Below are positions 24,644 through 32,072 of a stretch of 32,072 nt of DNA, piece after piece; position 1 is the first letter of the stretch; every line of letters starts with the position of its first letter. Location: contig CAZLTY010000020.1 in assembly GCA_964562575.1 (NCBI GenBank), positions 1 to 32,072 of the forward strand, given 5' to 3'. The translations under genes and the position numbers were made by a program. The notes beneath the pieces were generated by a model. That model was not told where the DNA came from. It saw nothing but the letters and a program-made list of their open reading frames with translations, and did not search any database. Source of the stretch: SG8-4 sp964562575 (GTDB lineage Bacteria; Planctomycetota; Phycisphaerae; Sedimentisphaerales; Anaerobacaceae).

Positions 24644-24657
24644 TACCCTTCAGGGTA
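24644..24657 (-). promoter_or_regulatory. Perfect palindrome upstream of the ribH ribosome binding site
   Basis: TACCCT-GA-AGGGTA on the minus strand, 19 bases before the ribH ATG and just upstream of GGAGAAG. It could fold in the leader RNA or be a protein site. No FMN riboswitch consensus was recognised in the leader. Confidence 0.35.
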
Positions 24658-24801
24658 ATAAACTGTCGCGAGCAAAACCATGCCCTGCCGATGCAAAGCC
24701 ACCTACCCGCGCAAGAACCCGAATTCTCAATCAGGGGCACCATAACTATAGCCCGCCAGCATCAGCTTTTTGCCTGCATTCTACTATTTTTTGAACAACG
24801 C

Positions 24802-24830
24802 ATTATAAGACTATAAGCGGCGACTTTCCA
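24802..24830 (-). promoter_or_regulatory. Promoter for the ribH-nusB-ParA cluster
   Basis: Minus strand TGGAAA (24825-24830), a 17-base spacer and a perfect TATAAT (24802-24807). Predicted transcription starts near 24795, leaving a leader of about 170 nt before ribH. Confidence 0.55.
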
Positions 24831-25052
24831 GAAAAACAGACCCGCCCGAAAGAACTCCGGCTTGCCCAGTTCAGATGCTGAAAGCTAACTTTCACAATTG
24901 TAAGGGTTTATGAAGCACATTTCCAGTGAAAACTTACTGACGACAAAAAGCTCGTCACGCTCGGGGAAACCGCTAACGCAAAGGTATTTTGTGGGCGATA
25001 AGGGCGTTGGAAGTATTTACTTGCTTGGCAACAGACGAAATAAGGTGTGTTT
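24831..25052. other. Rest of the ribH / TPR-gene divergent intergenic region
   Basis: With 24625-24830 this makes a 428-base gene-free stretch. This half must hold the promoter of the TPR gene, but I see no pair of boxes good enough to name. The only clear signal is AAGGTG just before ATG 25053. Confidence 0.4.
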
Positions 25053-26417
25053 ATGATATACGAAGAGATGGGATTCGGCTCCTACGACAAGGCCGAACGC
25101 AAGGCCCGCAAGGCCTTTGAGTTATACGAAGACGGCAAAATGTCCCAGGCTCTCGACGAACTGGAGACTGCCCTCGAGATAAACCCGACCAACAGTTCCT
25201 GGCATTTCGACAAGGCGCTCACTCTGGACGCCATAAGCCGGTTTGACGATGCGATAGGCGAATTTGAAGCGGCCCTCGAGCTGAGCCCCGACGACCTGGA
25301 GATACTCAACTCCCTTGCGGTCGATTACACTCGCACGGGTCAATATGACCTGGCGATCGACACCTTCGAACATATGCAGGAGTTGGACTCGACGTTCGAG
25401 CCGGGTTACTGCAATCGCATAATTACCTACACCGAGATGGGCCTGCATGACCTCGCCGAGCAGATGTTTTATCTCGCCCAGCAGATGAAATCGGACTGCG
25501 CGCTTTGCTACTACAATATCGGCAACAGTCTTTTTGCCCGGGGCGAGTACAAAAGGGCCATCCGCTGCTGGCTGCGGACCGCCGAACTCGATACGACCCA
25601 CCCGCAGATTAACTACCGAATCGCCCAGGCCTACTGGTCGGACGGCCAGGCCGAGCAGAGCCGGGAGCATTTTTTGATCGAGCTGCGCATCAACCCGGGT
25701 GACATTGACGTTATCTTCGATTTCGGCCTGTTCCTGCTCGATCGCGGTGACATCGAATCGGCCAAAGAGAAGTTCAACAGGATTCTCGAGCTGGATCCGG
25801 ATTTTGCTGCGGCTTTGTTCTATCTTGGGGAAATCGCCTTCAACGGCGGCGACAGTGAGCGAGCGGCCGAACTGTATAACCTGGCTCTTCAAAAGGACAA
25901 GACGCTCCAGGGGCCATGCTTTAGGCTGGCCCAGAATGCCCTGATGAAGGACCAGAGAGTGGAGGCCGGAGATTATCTGGTCTGCGAAATGAAACTGGCT
26001 TTGGAGGATGCCTGTACATTGGTCTCTATGGGATCGATGTTCCTGGAAATCGGCGATTTCGGTTGCGCGACGCACTGTCTGCTACGTGCCGTCGATACAG
26101 ACAGCGCCAGCGCCGACGCTTACTACTATCTCGGAGTAATCAGTGCCCTGAAGGAGGAGTTCGAAGATGCCGCCGAGCTTTTCGCTCACGCGCTCGATAT
26201 CAGGGACGACCACGCCCCGGCCCTGAGGGATTCGGCCTATGTCTGCCTGGAGATGGGCAAATTGACCGAGGCCGCAGAAAGAGTCGAAAAAGCACGGACC
26301 CTGGATCTCGATGATCCGCAGTTGAAAGAACTCGATCGCAGAGTCAGTTTGGCCCGCGCAAAAAGCCGAGCGGCCGGATTTCTCTGTCGATGCGGACTCA
26401 GTAACTCCCGCAACTAA
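25053..26417 (+). CDS. Cytoplasmic TPR-repeat protein
   Basis: The start is ATG 25053, with TAAGGTG 5 bases upstream; the GTG at 25047 is part of that site. The product is 454 residues with no signal peptide or membrane segment. About eleven tetratricopeptide units run from about residue 15 to 420, for example ALDELETALEINPTNSSWHFDKALTL, AIGEFEAALELSPDDLEILNSLA, YYNIGNSLFARGEYKRAIRCW, and AAELYNLALQKDK. The short C-terminal end is basic with two Cys (FLCRCGL). TPR arrays form superhelices that bind partner proteins; the partner is unknown. The gene is divergent from ribH and convergent with a sulfatase, so context gives little help. Confidence 0.85.
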   Translation: MIYEEMGFGSYDKAERKARKAFELYEDGKMSQALDELETALEINPTNSSWHFDKALTLDAISRFDDAIGEFEAALELSPDDLEILNSLAVDYTRTGQYDLAIDTFEHMQELDSTFEPGYCNRIITYTEMGLHDLAEQMFYLAQQMKSDCALCYYNIGNSLFARGEYKRAIRCWLRTAELDTTHPQINYRIAQAYWSDGQAEQSREHFLIELRINPGDIDVIFDFGLFLLDRGDIESAKEKFNRILELDPDFAAALFYLGEIAFNGGDSERAAELYNLALQKDKTLQGPCFRLAQNALMKDQRVEAGDYLVCEMKLALEDACTLVSMGSMFLEIGDFGCATHCLLRAVDTDSASADAYYYLGVISALKEEFEDAAELFAHALDIRDDHAPALRDSAYVCLEMGKLTEAAERVEKARTLDLDDPQLKELDRRVSLARAKSRAAGFLCRCGLSNSRN

Positions 26418-26455
26418 TGATAAACCTGCCAATGCTCGCCTGTTCGTTGGCGATC

Positions 26456-26496
26456 CACTTTGATCTGCGGCCCAAACACCGGACCGCTCCAAAGTG
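26456..26496. terminator. Nested inverted repeat between convergent TPR and sulfatase genes
   Basis: Outer arms CACTTTG (26456-26462) and CAAAGTG (26490-26496) enclose inner arms GCGG (26467-26470) and CCGC (26484-26487). It sits 39 bases after the TPR stop and 47 bases after the sulfatase stop (read on minus), so it could serve both strands. There is no T-tract. Confidence 0.4.
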
Positions 26497-26542
26497 AATG
26501 TCCCAATCTCTCGGACGATTCTAACCGACGGCAGCGTCCTGT

Positions 26543-27982
26543 TCAAGGGAAAACCTGCGTGACCTTGGGGGCAACGGCCTGGGTCCACCGATCGTGTAGC
26601 CGCCTCAGCCGCCCGACAATGTCGGGGTGTTGCTCTGCGTGGTTCTTCCGTTCCGGCTGCTCGTCGGACAGACTCGCTAGGTAGACGGCGTCAGCCCTTT
26701 TTCCCCCGATGCGGTGTCTGCCGTTGACGATGAGCTTCCAGTTACCTTCGCGGACCATCCATGACTTCTGCCACTGCCAGTGCATCACGGCATATCGACT
26801 CGGAGCCGCCTGGTCCCGGACTAACGGAAGGACGCTATGACCGTCGAGTTCGATGCCGGTTGGAATCTCAACGCCGCAAAGTTCGAGGATCGTCGGATAC
26901 CAGTCCATCGCCGTGACAGCCTGGTCGCGGACGATGCCTGTCGGCAACTGTCTCCGATAGCTGAGGATCGCAGGGGTGCGGATGCCTCCTTCGAGGAAGG
27001 TGCCCTTTGAACCAATCCACGGTCCGGTGTTGCCCCCGCCGCCGTTGGCGCCGTAGTTGTGGCCTCGCGGGTAGCCGCTCGTGTGGTTCTCGACTTTTAT
27101 CTGGTAGTCTTCCTCCGAGTGCCCGTTGTCACTCAAAAAGACGATGATGGTGTCTTCCAGCAGCTTGAGGGTCTCGATCTGCGTCAGCACGCGGCCGATG
27201 TAATCATCGGTAGTCGAAACAATCGCTGCGTAGGAGCGCCGCGGTTCGGGTAGGTGCTCGTATCGTTTGCCGTAGCGGGCCAGCGACTGCTCGGGATAGT
27301 GCGGGATGTTAAGTGCAAAGTAGAGAAAGAAGGGCACGTCCTGATTCCTCTCGATGAAAGACAGCGCACGGTCGGTGATCAGATCGGGAAAGTAGTCACC
27401 TCGGTGGAATACCTCTTCGGTTCCTTCGTAAAGGTCGTGATAACCAGCGCCGTGCAATTGGTAGTGGACGTAGTTGTCGATGAAGCCGTCACGAATACCG
27501 AAGAATTCGTCGAAGCCCTGCTTTCTCGGTCCGTGGTCCGGGTGGGCTCCCAGATGCCACTTTCCGAAGAGCCCCGTGCGATAGCCGGCTTTCGCAAGAG
27601 TCTCGGCGATCGTGACCTCGCTGCGGAACATGTTCTGTCCCTTGTCGCCGCGCATCTTGCCCTGCATCCACGAGTTCACGTTCGACCGCTGGGGATACCG
27701 GCCCGTCATGAGCATGGCCCTTGCGGGGCAGCAAACAGTGTGTGCGTAGGCCTGTGTGAAGCGCACGCCGTTGGCGGCGATTTTGTCAATGGCAGGGGTG
27801 TGCAGATCCGTCGAGCCGAAACAATTGGCGTCGAGAGTGCCCTGGTCGTCTGTCAGGATAAATACAACATTGGGACGTCGAACGCGCCGGCCAAAAGAAT
27901 CGAGGCCGAGGAGCGCACTGCCAAGAAGGGCCGCGCCTGCAGCCTTCAGAAAATCGCGTCTTGTGTGATTAGTATCTTTCAT
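26543..27982 (-). CDS. Tat-exported sulfatase (third gene of lyase-sulfatase operon)
   Basis: I start at ATG 27982 (479 residues), with AAAGGTGA just upstream; the GTG at 27997 lies in that site. The twin-arginine signal HTRRDFLKAAG leads to a mature start near residue 32. The type I sulfatase core starts RPNVVFILTDDQG (D45, D46 bind calcium). The C-x-P-x-R motif is C84-C85-P86-A87-R88, with C84 the predicted formylglycine. LFGKWHLG, VFLSDNGHSEED and the C-terminal WKLIVNG complete the family pattern. It removes sulfate esters from a carbohydrate; the exact linkage is unknown. It starts 17 bases after the preceding sulfatase, and both follow a heparinase II/III-like lyase, so all three probably work on one sulfated polysaccharide. 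Confidence 0.92.
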   Translation of the reverse strand: MKDTNHTRRDFLKAAGAALLGSALLGLDSFGRRVRRPNVVFILTDDQGTLDANCFGSTDLHTPAIDKIAANGVRFTQAYAHTVCCPARAMLMTGRYPQRSNVNSWMQGKMRGDKGQNMFRSEVTIAETLAKAGYRTGLFGKWHLGAHPDHGPRKQGFDEFFGIRDGFIDNYVHYQLHGAGYHDLYEGTEEVFHRGDYFPDLITDRALSFIERNQDVPFFLYFALNIPHYPEQSLARYGKRYEHLPEPRRSYAAIVSTTDDYIGRVLTQIETLKLLEDTIIVFLSDNGHSEEDYQIKVENHTSGYPRGHNYGANGGGGNTGPWIGSKGTFLEGGIRTPAILSYRRQLPTGIVRDQAVTAMDWYPTILELCGVEIPTGIELDGHSVLPLVRDQAAPSRYAVMHWQWQKSWMVREGNWKLIVNGRHRIGGKRADAVYLASLSDEQPERKNHAEQHPDIVGRLRRLHDRWTQAVAPKVTQVFP

Positions 27983-27999
27983 GTTATCACCTTTCACGG

Positions 28000-29571
28000 C
28001 TAGTCGGCTCTGGGTATGCTCCTGTTTGCCGGCGTGCTGCGCCCCGACTGCTGATAGGTCTTGAGAAGCTCGGTCAGCGAGGCGATGATCTTCGGGTGCT
28101 TGCTGTATTCGTTAACGGATTCCGAAAGATCGCGGCCGAGATGATAGAGCTGGCCCGGCGGTTTGTCGGGATCGTACGGGATCTTCTCCGATGTTACGCC
28201 ACCGCTTGTCTGGCTCAGGATTAGTTTCCAGTCGTTCCTGCGAATCGCAAACGTATTCCAAAAGCTGTCGTTCACCAGAGCTTCGCGCACTACCTGCCTG
28301 GGCCTTCTGTCTAGGAGGGCACCCAGGAAGCTGAAGCTGTCCTCGCCGGTGTCGGCTGGCAGATCGACTCCGAAGAAATCCGCAAACGTTGCAAGAAGAT
28401 CCGTCAGAGCTACAAGCGCCCTGCTATGTGAACCGGCGCGGATCCTGCCCGGCCAGCGAGCGAGCAACGGGACGCGCGTGCCGCCTTCGTATACGTCGGT
28501 CTTTTGACCCCGGAGCGGCCCGTTGAGCTTGTGGCCCCCGATCGTTGCCGATTTGACCACCTCTCGATAGGTCTGAATCGCGCCGTTGTCACTGGAGAAG
28601 ATGACCAGCGTGTTGTCGGCGAGCCCTTTGCGATCGAGTGCGTTGAGCAGCTCGCCGACGGACCAATCGAGTTCAAGAAGAAAATCGCCGTATGCGCCGA
28701 TCGAGCTTTTGCCCCTGAATCGCTTGTTCGGACGGATCGGTCCGTGGATGTTGCGATGGGCGAAATAAAGGAAGAACGGCTGATCGTCCGATTGTTCGTC
28801 GATCCATTTGACCGCTCTTTCGGTCATCATGATTGCGAGTTCCTCGTGCTCGTAGCGGGCAGCGCGCCCGCCCTCAACGCCCAGGGCCGTTGCGAGCCCC
28901 AGACGAGGCCGTTCAATATAGTCCTTCTCAAAACCCGGCCGCTTGTCAGGCAGCATTCGTATCGGATCGTCGGGCGTCAGTCCGAGGACGCGATGATTCT
29001 CGATGATAACATGAGGCAACTGGCCCACGTGAGGAATGCCCCAGAAGTAGTCGAAGCCAACTTCACACGGTCCGGGGCGTAACTCTCGATTGTAGTCCGG
29101 TCCCAGGACGTCGTCCCAGCCGCCCATCCCGGGCTCACCGAATCCAAGGTGCCATTTTCCGATACACGCCGTGCGATATCCCTGGCTCTTGAATAGATCG
29201 GGCAAAGTGAATCGATCGGGGTCGATCAGCAGCGGATCATTCGACCAGACACAGGACGAGGAGGCCCAGGTGCGCCAGGCGTAGCGCCCGGTCAGCAGAT
29301 TATATCGCGTGGGTGTGCAGACCGATGCCGGCGAATGGGCATCTGTAAAGCGCCGTCCCTCTGCAGCAAGCCTGTCGATGTTCGGCGTGCGGATTTTGGC
29401 TGCTCCATAACAGCTTAGATCGCCGTACCCCAGGTCATCGGCCAAGATTACGACAACATTCGGACGTTCCGCCGGTTGGGCGAACGAGGCGCCGGTCAGG
29501 ACCATGCTGCTGAGAATAGCCGCACCGATAGTCTTGAGAATATCGCGCGTGGCTTGATGGGATTTCTTCAT
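28000..29571 (-). CDS. Exported sulfatase (second gene of lyase-sulfatase operon)
   Basis: I start at ATG 29571 (523 residues), 11 bases after the lyase stop and with AAAGGA 8 bases upstream; upstream in-frame starts overlap the lyase gene. The core starts RPNVVVILADDLGYGD (D45, D46). The C-x-P-x-R motif is C85-T-P-T-R89, then LLTGRYAWRTW, CIGKWHLGFGEPG, IFSSDNGA and WKLILSQTSGG, as in arylsulfatase-type enzymes. The N-terminus QATRDILKTIGAAILSS resembles the neighbour's Tat signal (HTRRDFLKAAG) but has a single Arg, so export may be by Sec or a degenerate Tat signal. The substrate is not determined. Tight spacing on both sides marks it as the centre of a three-gene operon. Confidence 0.92.
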   Translation of the reverse strand: MKKSHQATRDILKTIGAAILSSMVLTGASFAQPAERPNVVVILADDLGYGDLSCYGAAKIRTPNIDRLAAEGRRFTDAHSPASVCTPTRYNLLTGRYAWRTWASSSCVWSNDPLLIDPDRFTLPDLFKSQGYRTACIGKWHLGFGEPGMGGWDDVLGPDYNRELRPGPCEVGFDYFWGIPHVGQLPHVIIENHRVLGLTPDDPIRMLPDKRPGFEKDYIERPRLGLATALGVEGGRAARYEHEELAIMMTERAVKWIDEQSDDQPFFLYFAHRNIHGPIRPNKRFRGKSSIGAYGDFLLELDWSVGELLNALDRKGLADNTLVIFSSDNGAIQTYREVVKSATIGGHKLNGPLRGQKTDVYEGGTRVPLLARWPGRIRAGSHSRALVALTDLLATFADFFGVDLPADTGEDSFSFLGALLDRRPRQVVREALVNDSFWNTFAIRRNDWKLILSQTSGGVTSEKIPYDPDKPPGQLYHLGRDLSESVNEYSKHPKIIASLTELLKTYQQSGRSTPANRSIPRAD

Positions 29572-29582
29572 GTCACTGTCCT

Positions 29583-31556
29583 TTATTCCGAGAATCGCAA
29601 TGTCCAGGTGGCAGCTCTCGTCGCCGACTTTGGCTTGAGGAGAATTCTGTACAAGCGAGGTCCCCATATTTTCGCGAGTTTGTCATCGGCCGCAGGTATG
29701 CTCTCGATCTGGGCGGTCAGGATGTTACGATCATATCCGATGGCAAGTTCGATGCCTTCGGAATCTTTCAGGACAAGTATTCCCGGCTTACTGCGGACTA
29801 CTTCACAGGGCGTGATGAGGTTTTGAGTGATGTCCCGGGACGCTTGTTTCAACTCGAAAGAGTCAACTACTTGAATGTCGGTGCCGCGGTTGAGACGGAC
29901 CGTACGGACCCACGTCCTGACGCCGGCTTTTTCGGGATAGGCTGGTGCGAGGTCCATTCTGAGCATGGCGCCCGCTTCCTTCAGATCATATTGCACATCC
30001 TTTGCGGCATATTGCCTTCCGGCTTGCTGCATGACGCCGTTGATGGTCGGAAGGTTATGGAAAGCTGATTGCATCTCGGGGATTTCGTACCGTCGGCTGC
30101 TGAAGGTCTGTCTGGTGTATGTCGGCCTTCCGATGTCGATTATGAACGGGCTGCCGTCGGCGAAAATGATGAAGTTACCGACGTCGTTGTGGTTGTGGCT
30201 TTGGCCATTGTGGCTCGCCCAGCAGGCGACGTACAAACCCTCCGACGAACCTTCCCTGTCCCTCGCCGCCATTAATTGCATGTCCTCATGGCCGAGCCAG
30301 ACGTCACGCACGAGCGGCTGAGAAGACTCTCTGGCTGCGAGCAGAGTGGGCAGGTTGAACAGCTCGTACAGCATCCGCCCGAGTGAGCCGAAACTCCTTT
30401 CGTCCGCGAGTAACTCCTGCTCGTTCAGGCCGAAGGCAGCAAGATCCTCCATTTTCCTGTCGCCGATGCGCCGTCCGTATCGGAAGACGAGATCGCGGCG
30501 AATATCCAGGCGGGCGTCGCAGTCGCCGACATTTGCAAAGTAATCTCCCGAAATGTGAGCTCTGTAGATGAACCTGCCAATCTCCCGGATCGCCGAGTTC
30601 TCATAAAGATCCAGACGTTCATCGGTTGCACTGTAAAGCAGTTCGAGATTGTCGAATACACTCGCACCTGCTCGTCCCCAGTAGCTGGGACCTTCGTCGC
30701 AGCTACCGTCGGGAGGATAGGGAACAAAGAAGTTGTCGAGACAGCGCAGGACCTTGTGCGTCAAATCCAATCGGCGGTCTTCATCTTTTTCAATCAGCAG
30801 CGTCGCGGCCAAGACGTTGGAATTGATCCAGGGATTCCAGTTATTGGGTCTCCTGCCGTCACTTCTGGCGCGAAAAGCCATCCAGCCGAAATCGTTGCGG
30901 TCCAAATACGGAGTTAAAATACGCTGGTCGATTTCATGCTCAGCACGCTTGCATATCTGTGGTGAGACGGTATCCAGTTGTTCTCTGAGCAGATAGACGG
31001 TCCAGGCGAGCGAACTGGCGGTCTCAGCAGAGAACAGAGCGACGATAGGCTCAGTGACATCGGGCAGCCCCGAGCCTCCCCTTTGCGCCCCGATGTGAGC
31101 GGGAAAAGTCCAGGATGATTCCTCGCAGATTGCCCAAACCACATTCGCGATGGCATCGAGAAAACGCCCCTTACCCTCCATGCATTCGGCGAGAACGAGA
31201 CAGTGAAGCATCTCGCGCCGTTCGAACCAGACGTCCTGATAATTGCTCCGGTTGCCGATGCGCCTGTACTCGAGATAAAGGCTCGCTGGCAGGTTGGGGA
31301 TATCTTTACCAAGAAACTCTTGGCCGAGCGTGATAAATCTGCCCCGAATTGGCCCTGAGATCGCAGCCCAGTCCGGACGGTCTTTAGCCCTTGCGAATGG
31401 TCGCCACTCGGTGCGAGGGATCAGGATGTCTTGGAGATTCTGTTTCGGATACAGCTTGCTAAGCGAAACGTTCTCGCCGATCGCAACTGAACCTAATGCC
31501 TGGATGCAGACAACAATCGAAAACGTGATACAACGAACTGAAACTCTGGATCGCAT
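29583..31556 (-). CDS. Secreted heparinase II/III-family polysaccharide lyase-like protein
   Basis: The product is 657 residues; ATG 31556 has AGAGGT 6 bases upstream. A signal peptide (about 1-27, ending near SVAIG) precedes an alpha-helical domain to about residue 400, with NNWNPWINSN, typical of the (alpha/alpha) toroid of these lyases. The heparinase II/III beta-sandwich domain follows, marked by SHNHNDVGNFIIFADG (from S453) and IIDIGRPTYT. The family cleaves uronic-acid-containing polysaccharides such as heparan sulfate, alginate or ulvan by beta-elimination. Which of these applies cannot be told from sequence, and I do not assign a PL family. It is first in an operon with two sulfatases, so the substrate is probably a sulfated uronic-acid glycan (inference). 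No promoter was recognised upstream. Confidence 0.87.
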   Translation of the reverse strand: MRSRVSVRCITFSIVVCIQALGSVAIGENVSLSKLYPKQNLQDILIPRTEWRPFARAKDRPDWAAISGPIRGRFITLGQEFLGKDIPNLPASLYLEYRRIGNRSNYQDVWFERREMLHCLVLAECMEGKGRFLDAIANVVWAICEESSWTFPAHIGAQRGGSGLPDVTEPIVALFSAETASSLAWTVYLLREQLDTVSPQICKRAEHEIDQRILTPYLDRNDFGWMAFRARSDGRRPNNWNPWINSNVLAATLLIEKDEDRRLDLTHKVLRCLDNFFVPYPPDGSCDEGPSYWGRAGASVFDNLELLYSATDERLDLYENSAIREIGRFIYRAHISGDYFANVGDCDARLDIRRDLVFRYGRRIGDRKMEDLAAFGLNEQELLADERSFGSLGRMLYELFNLPTLLAARESSQPLVRDVWLGHEDMQLMAARDREGSSEGLYVACWASHNGQSHNHNDVGNFIIFADGSPFIIDIGRPTYTRQTFSSRRYEIPEMQSAFHNLPTINGVMQQAGRQYAAKDVQYDLKEAGAMLRMDLAPAYPEKAGVRTWVRTVRLNRGTDIQVVDSFELKQASRDITQNLITPCEVVRSKPGILVLKDSEGIELAIGYDRNILTAQIESIPAADDKLAKIWGPRLYRILLKPKSATRAATWTLRFSE

Positions 31557-31773
31557 GGCTTACCTCTTTCTGGCGGAAACCTGCCGACTCATCACTACAC
31601 GCTCTACCGATCTTATCTTCCGTCGGAAGCAAGACAGAGAAATGTTACCATACGCCGAGTGCACAGACAAGCTTCCACAAAGGTATGTTCAGGCTCATGT
31701 AGTAGAGCTTTCGAGCTTCACCGGCCACTTGCTCGAGAAAGTTGATCATCATGTTCATGTTCATATATTAGAG
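31557..31773. other. Divergent intergenic region, lyase side
   Basis: With the elements to 31871 this is a 315-base gap without genes. It holds a CTTCCG-T-CGGAAG palindrome (31617-31629) on the lyase leader side and short CATGTT direct repeats near 31750-31765. No clear minus-strand promoter was found. Confidence 0.35.
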
Positions 31774-31801
31774 TTGACAAGCACAAAAGGTCTGATATTC
31801 T
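31774..31801 (+). promoter_or_regulatory. Promoter for the gene at the right edge
   Basis: TTGACA (31774-31779), a 16-base spacer and TATTCT (31796-31801). The leader to ATG 31872 would be about 64 nt and contains the hairpin at 31814-31833. Confidence 0.5.
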
Positions 31802-31813
31802 GCCAAGAATGAG

Positions 31814-31833
31814 GCTCAGCGGCGTTGCTGAGC
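31814..31833 (+). promoter_or_regulatory. Perfect 7-bp leader hairpin
   Basis: GCTCAGC, loop GGCGTT, GCTGAGC, just downstream of the predicted start of transcription and 38 bases before ATG 31872. It could stabilise the 5' end of the mRNA or be a regulator site. Confidence 0.45.
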
Positions 31834-31871
31834 GACAGATTTCAATTCACTTTTGTTTGGAGGAAAAGATC

Positions 31872-32072
31872 ATGAAGTTACTTCACAGAGGTTCCGGACT
31901 TGTGTCACTCGTGTTCGTGCTGGTTCTTTGCTCCGGTTTATGGGCCGGGCCCCAGGGCAGGGGGTTGTTCGGCGAATGGGACATGAAGCTGAATTTTGAC
32001 AACTCGCAGATGAAGTCGATACTCACCTTCACCAGGGACAAGGAGGGAGAACTGACCGCCCAATGGATCAGC
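31872..32072 (+). CDS. N-terminus of a secreted protein of unknown function (cut by right edge)
   Basis: ATG 31872 follows GGAGGAAAAG; 67 codons are open to the window end with no stop. A signal peptide is evident (MKLLHRGSG followed by LVSLVFVLVLCSGLWAG, about 1-27). The mature start is LFGEWDMKLNFDNSQMK, then ILTFTRDKEGELTAQWIS. The pattern of a GxWD strand followed by a strand ending in G-x-L-T-x-x-W-I-S reminds me of small beta-barrel domains in planctomycete secreted proteins, but the evidence is too short to name a family. It is divergent from the lyase-sulfatase operon and may share its regulation. Confidence 0.75.
   Translation, partial: MKLLHRGSGLVSLVFVLVLCSGLWAGPQGRGLFGEWDMKLNFDNSQMKSILTFTRDKEGELTAQWIS

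Noticed and set aside
24625..24800. FMN riboswitch in the ribH leader
   Set aside because: I could not find the conserved FMN element sequence blocks in the leader.
23833..24816. Plus-strand open frame of 327 residues across nusB and ribH
   Set aside because: It lies antisense to two confidently identified genes and shows no domain of its own.

Overview
The window looks like chromosomal DNA of a planctomycete, most likely a polysaccharide-degrading member of the Phycisphaerae. This placement is an inference from gene content: several exported sulfatases, Tat-exported Gfo/Idh/MocA and TIM-barrel sugar enzymes, a DUF1080 remnant, a di-haem protein resembling the hydrazine synthase alpha subunit, and a family of large LamG-domain secreted proteins. 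No rRNA, tRNA, CRISPR array, transposase or integrase was seen.

Region 1 (1-11462, plus strand) is a tandem array of four paralogous secreted modular proteins; the first is cut by the left edge. Each is built from LamG (concanavalin A-like) domains, repeated fibronectin-III-like modules with a YYWRVDE...WSF signature, and a shared C-terminal module starting near DDFES(Y). In the first and fourth genes a second ConA-like domain of about 190 residues is nested inside the C-terminal module; the middle two lack it. The intergenic regions are also duplicated: a hairpin of about 35 nt, then a TTGACA-N18-TARAAA promoter, a leader of about 120 nt and a strong ribosome binding site before ATG-TGT-AAG.

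Region 2 (11696-14959, plus) is a three-gene operon of exported sugar enzymes: a Tat TIM-barrel isomerase/epimerase-like protein, a SASA/CE6-type esterase and a Tat Gfo/Idh/MocA oxidoreductase. A decayed 3' end of a DUF1080 glycoside hydrolase-like gene follows on the minus strand (14973-15203). Next come a stand-alone E2 acyltransferase-fold protein that has lost its catalytic His (15408-16202), a double hairpin, and a Tat sulfatase with HEAT-like repeats (16309-18246).

Region 3 (18363-21667, minus) holds a secreted RraA-like protein followed by a secreted di-haem beta-propeller protein of the hydrazine synthase alpha type. A divergent RNA-binding protein gene (RRM plus RGG tail) with a clear promoter lies next to it.

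Region 4 (22356-26417) is housekeeping: ribH-nusB-ParA on the minus strand, where the ParA carries a C-terminal tail with three 22-residue repeats, and a divergent TPR-protein gene.

Region 5 (26543-31556, minus) is a compact operon, heparinase II/III-like lyase followed by two sulfatases, which suggests breakdown of a sulfated uronic-acid polysaccharide. At the right edge a new secreted protein begins (31872 onward, plus), preceded by a promoter and a leader hairpin.
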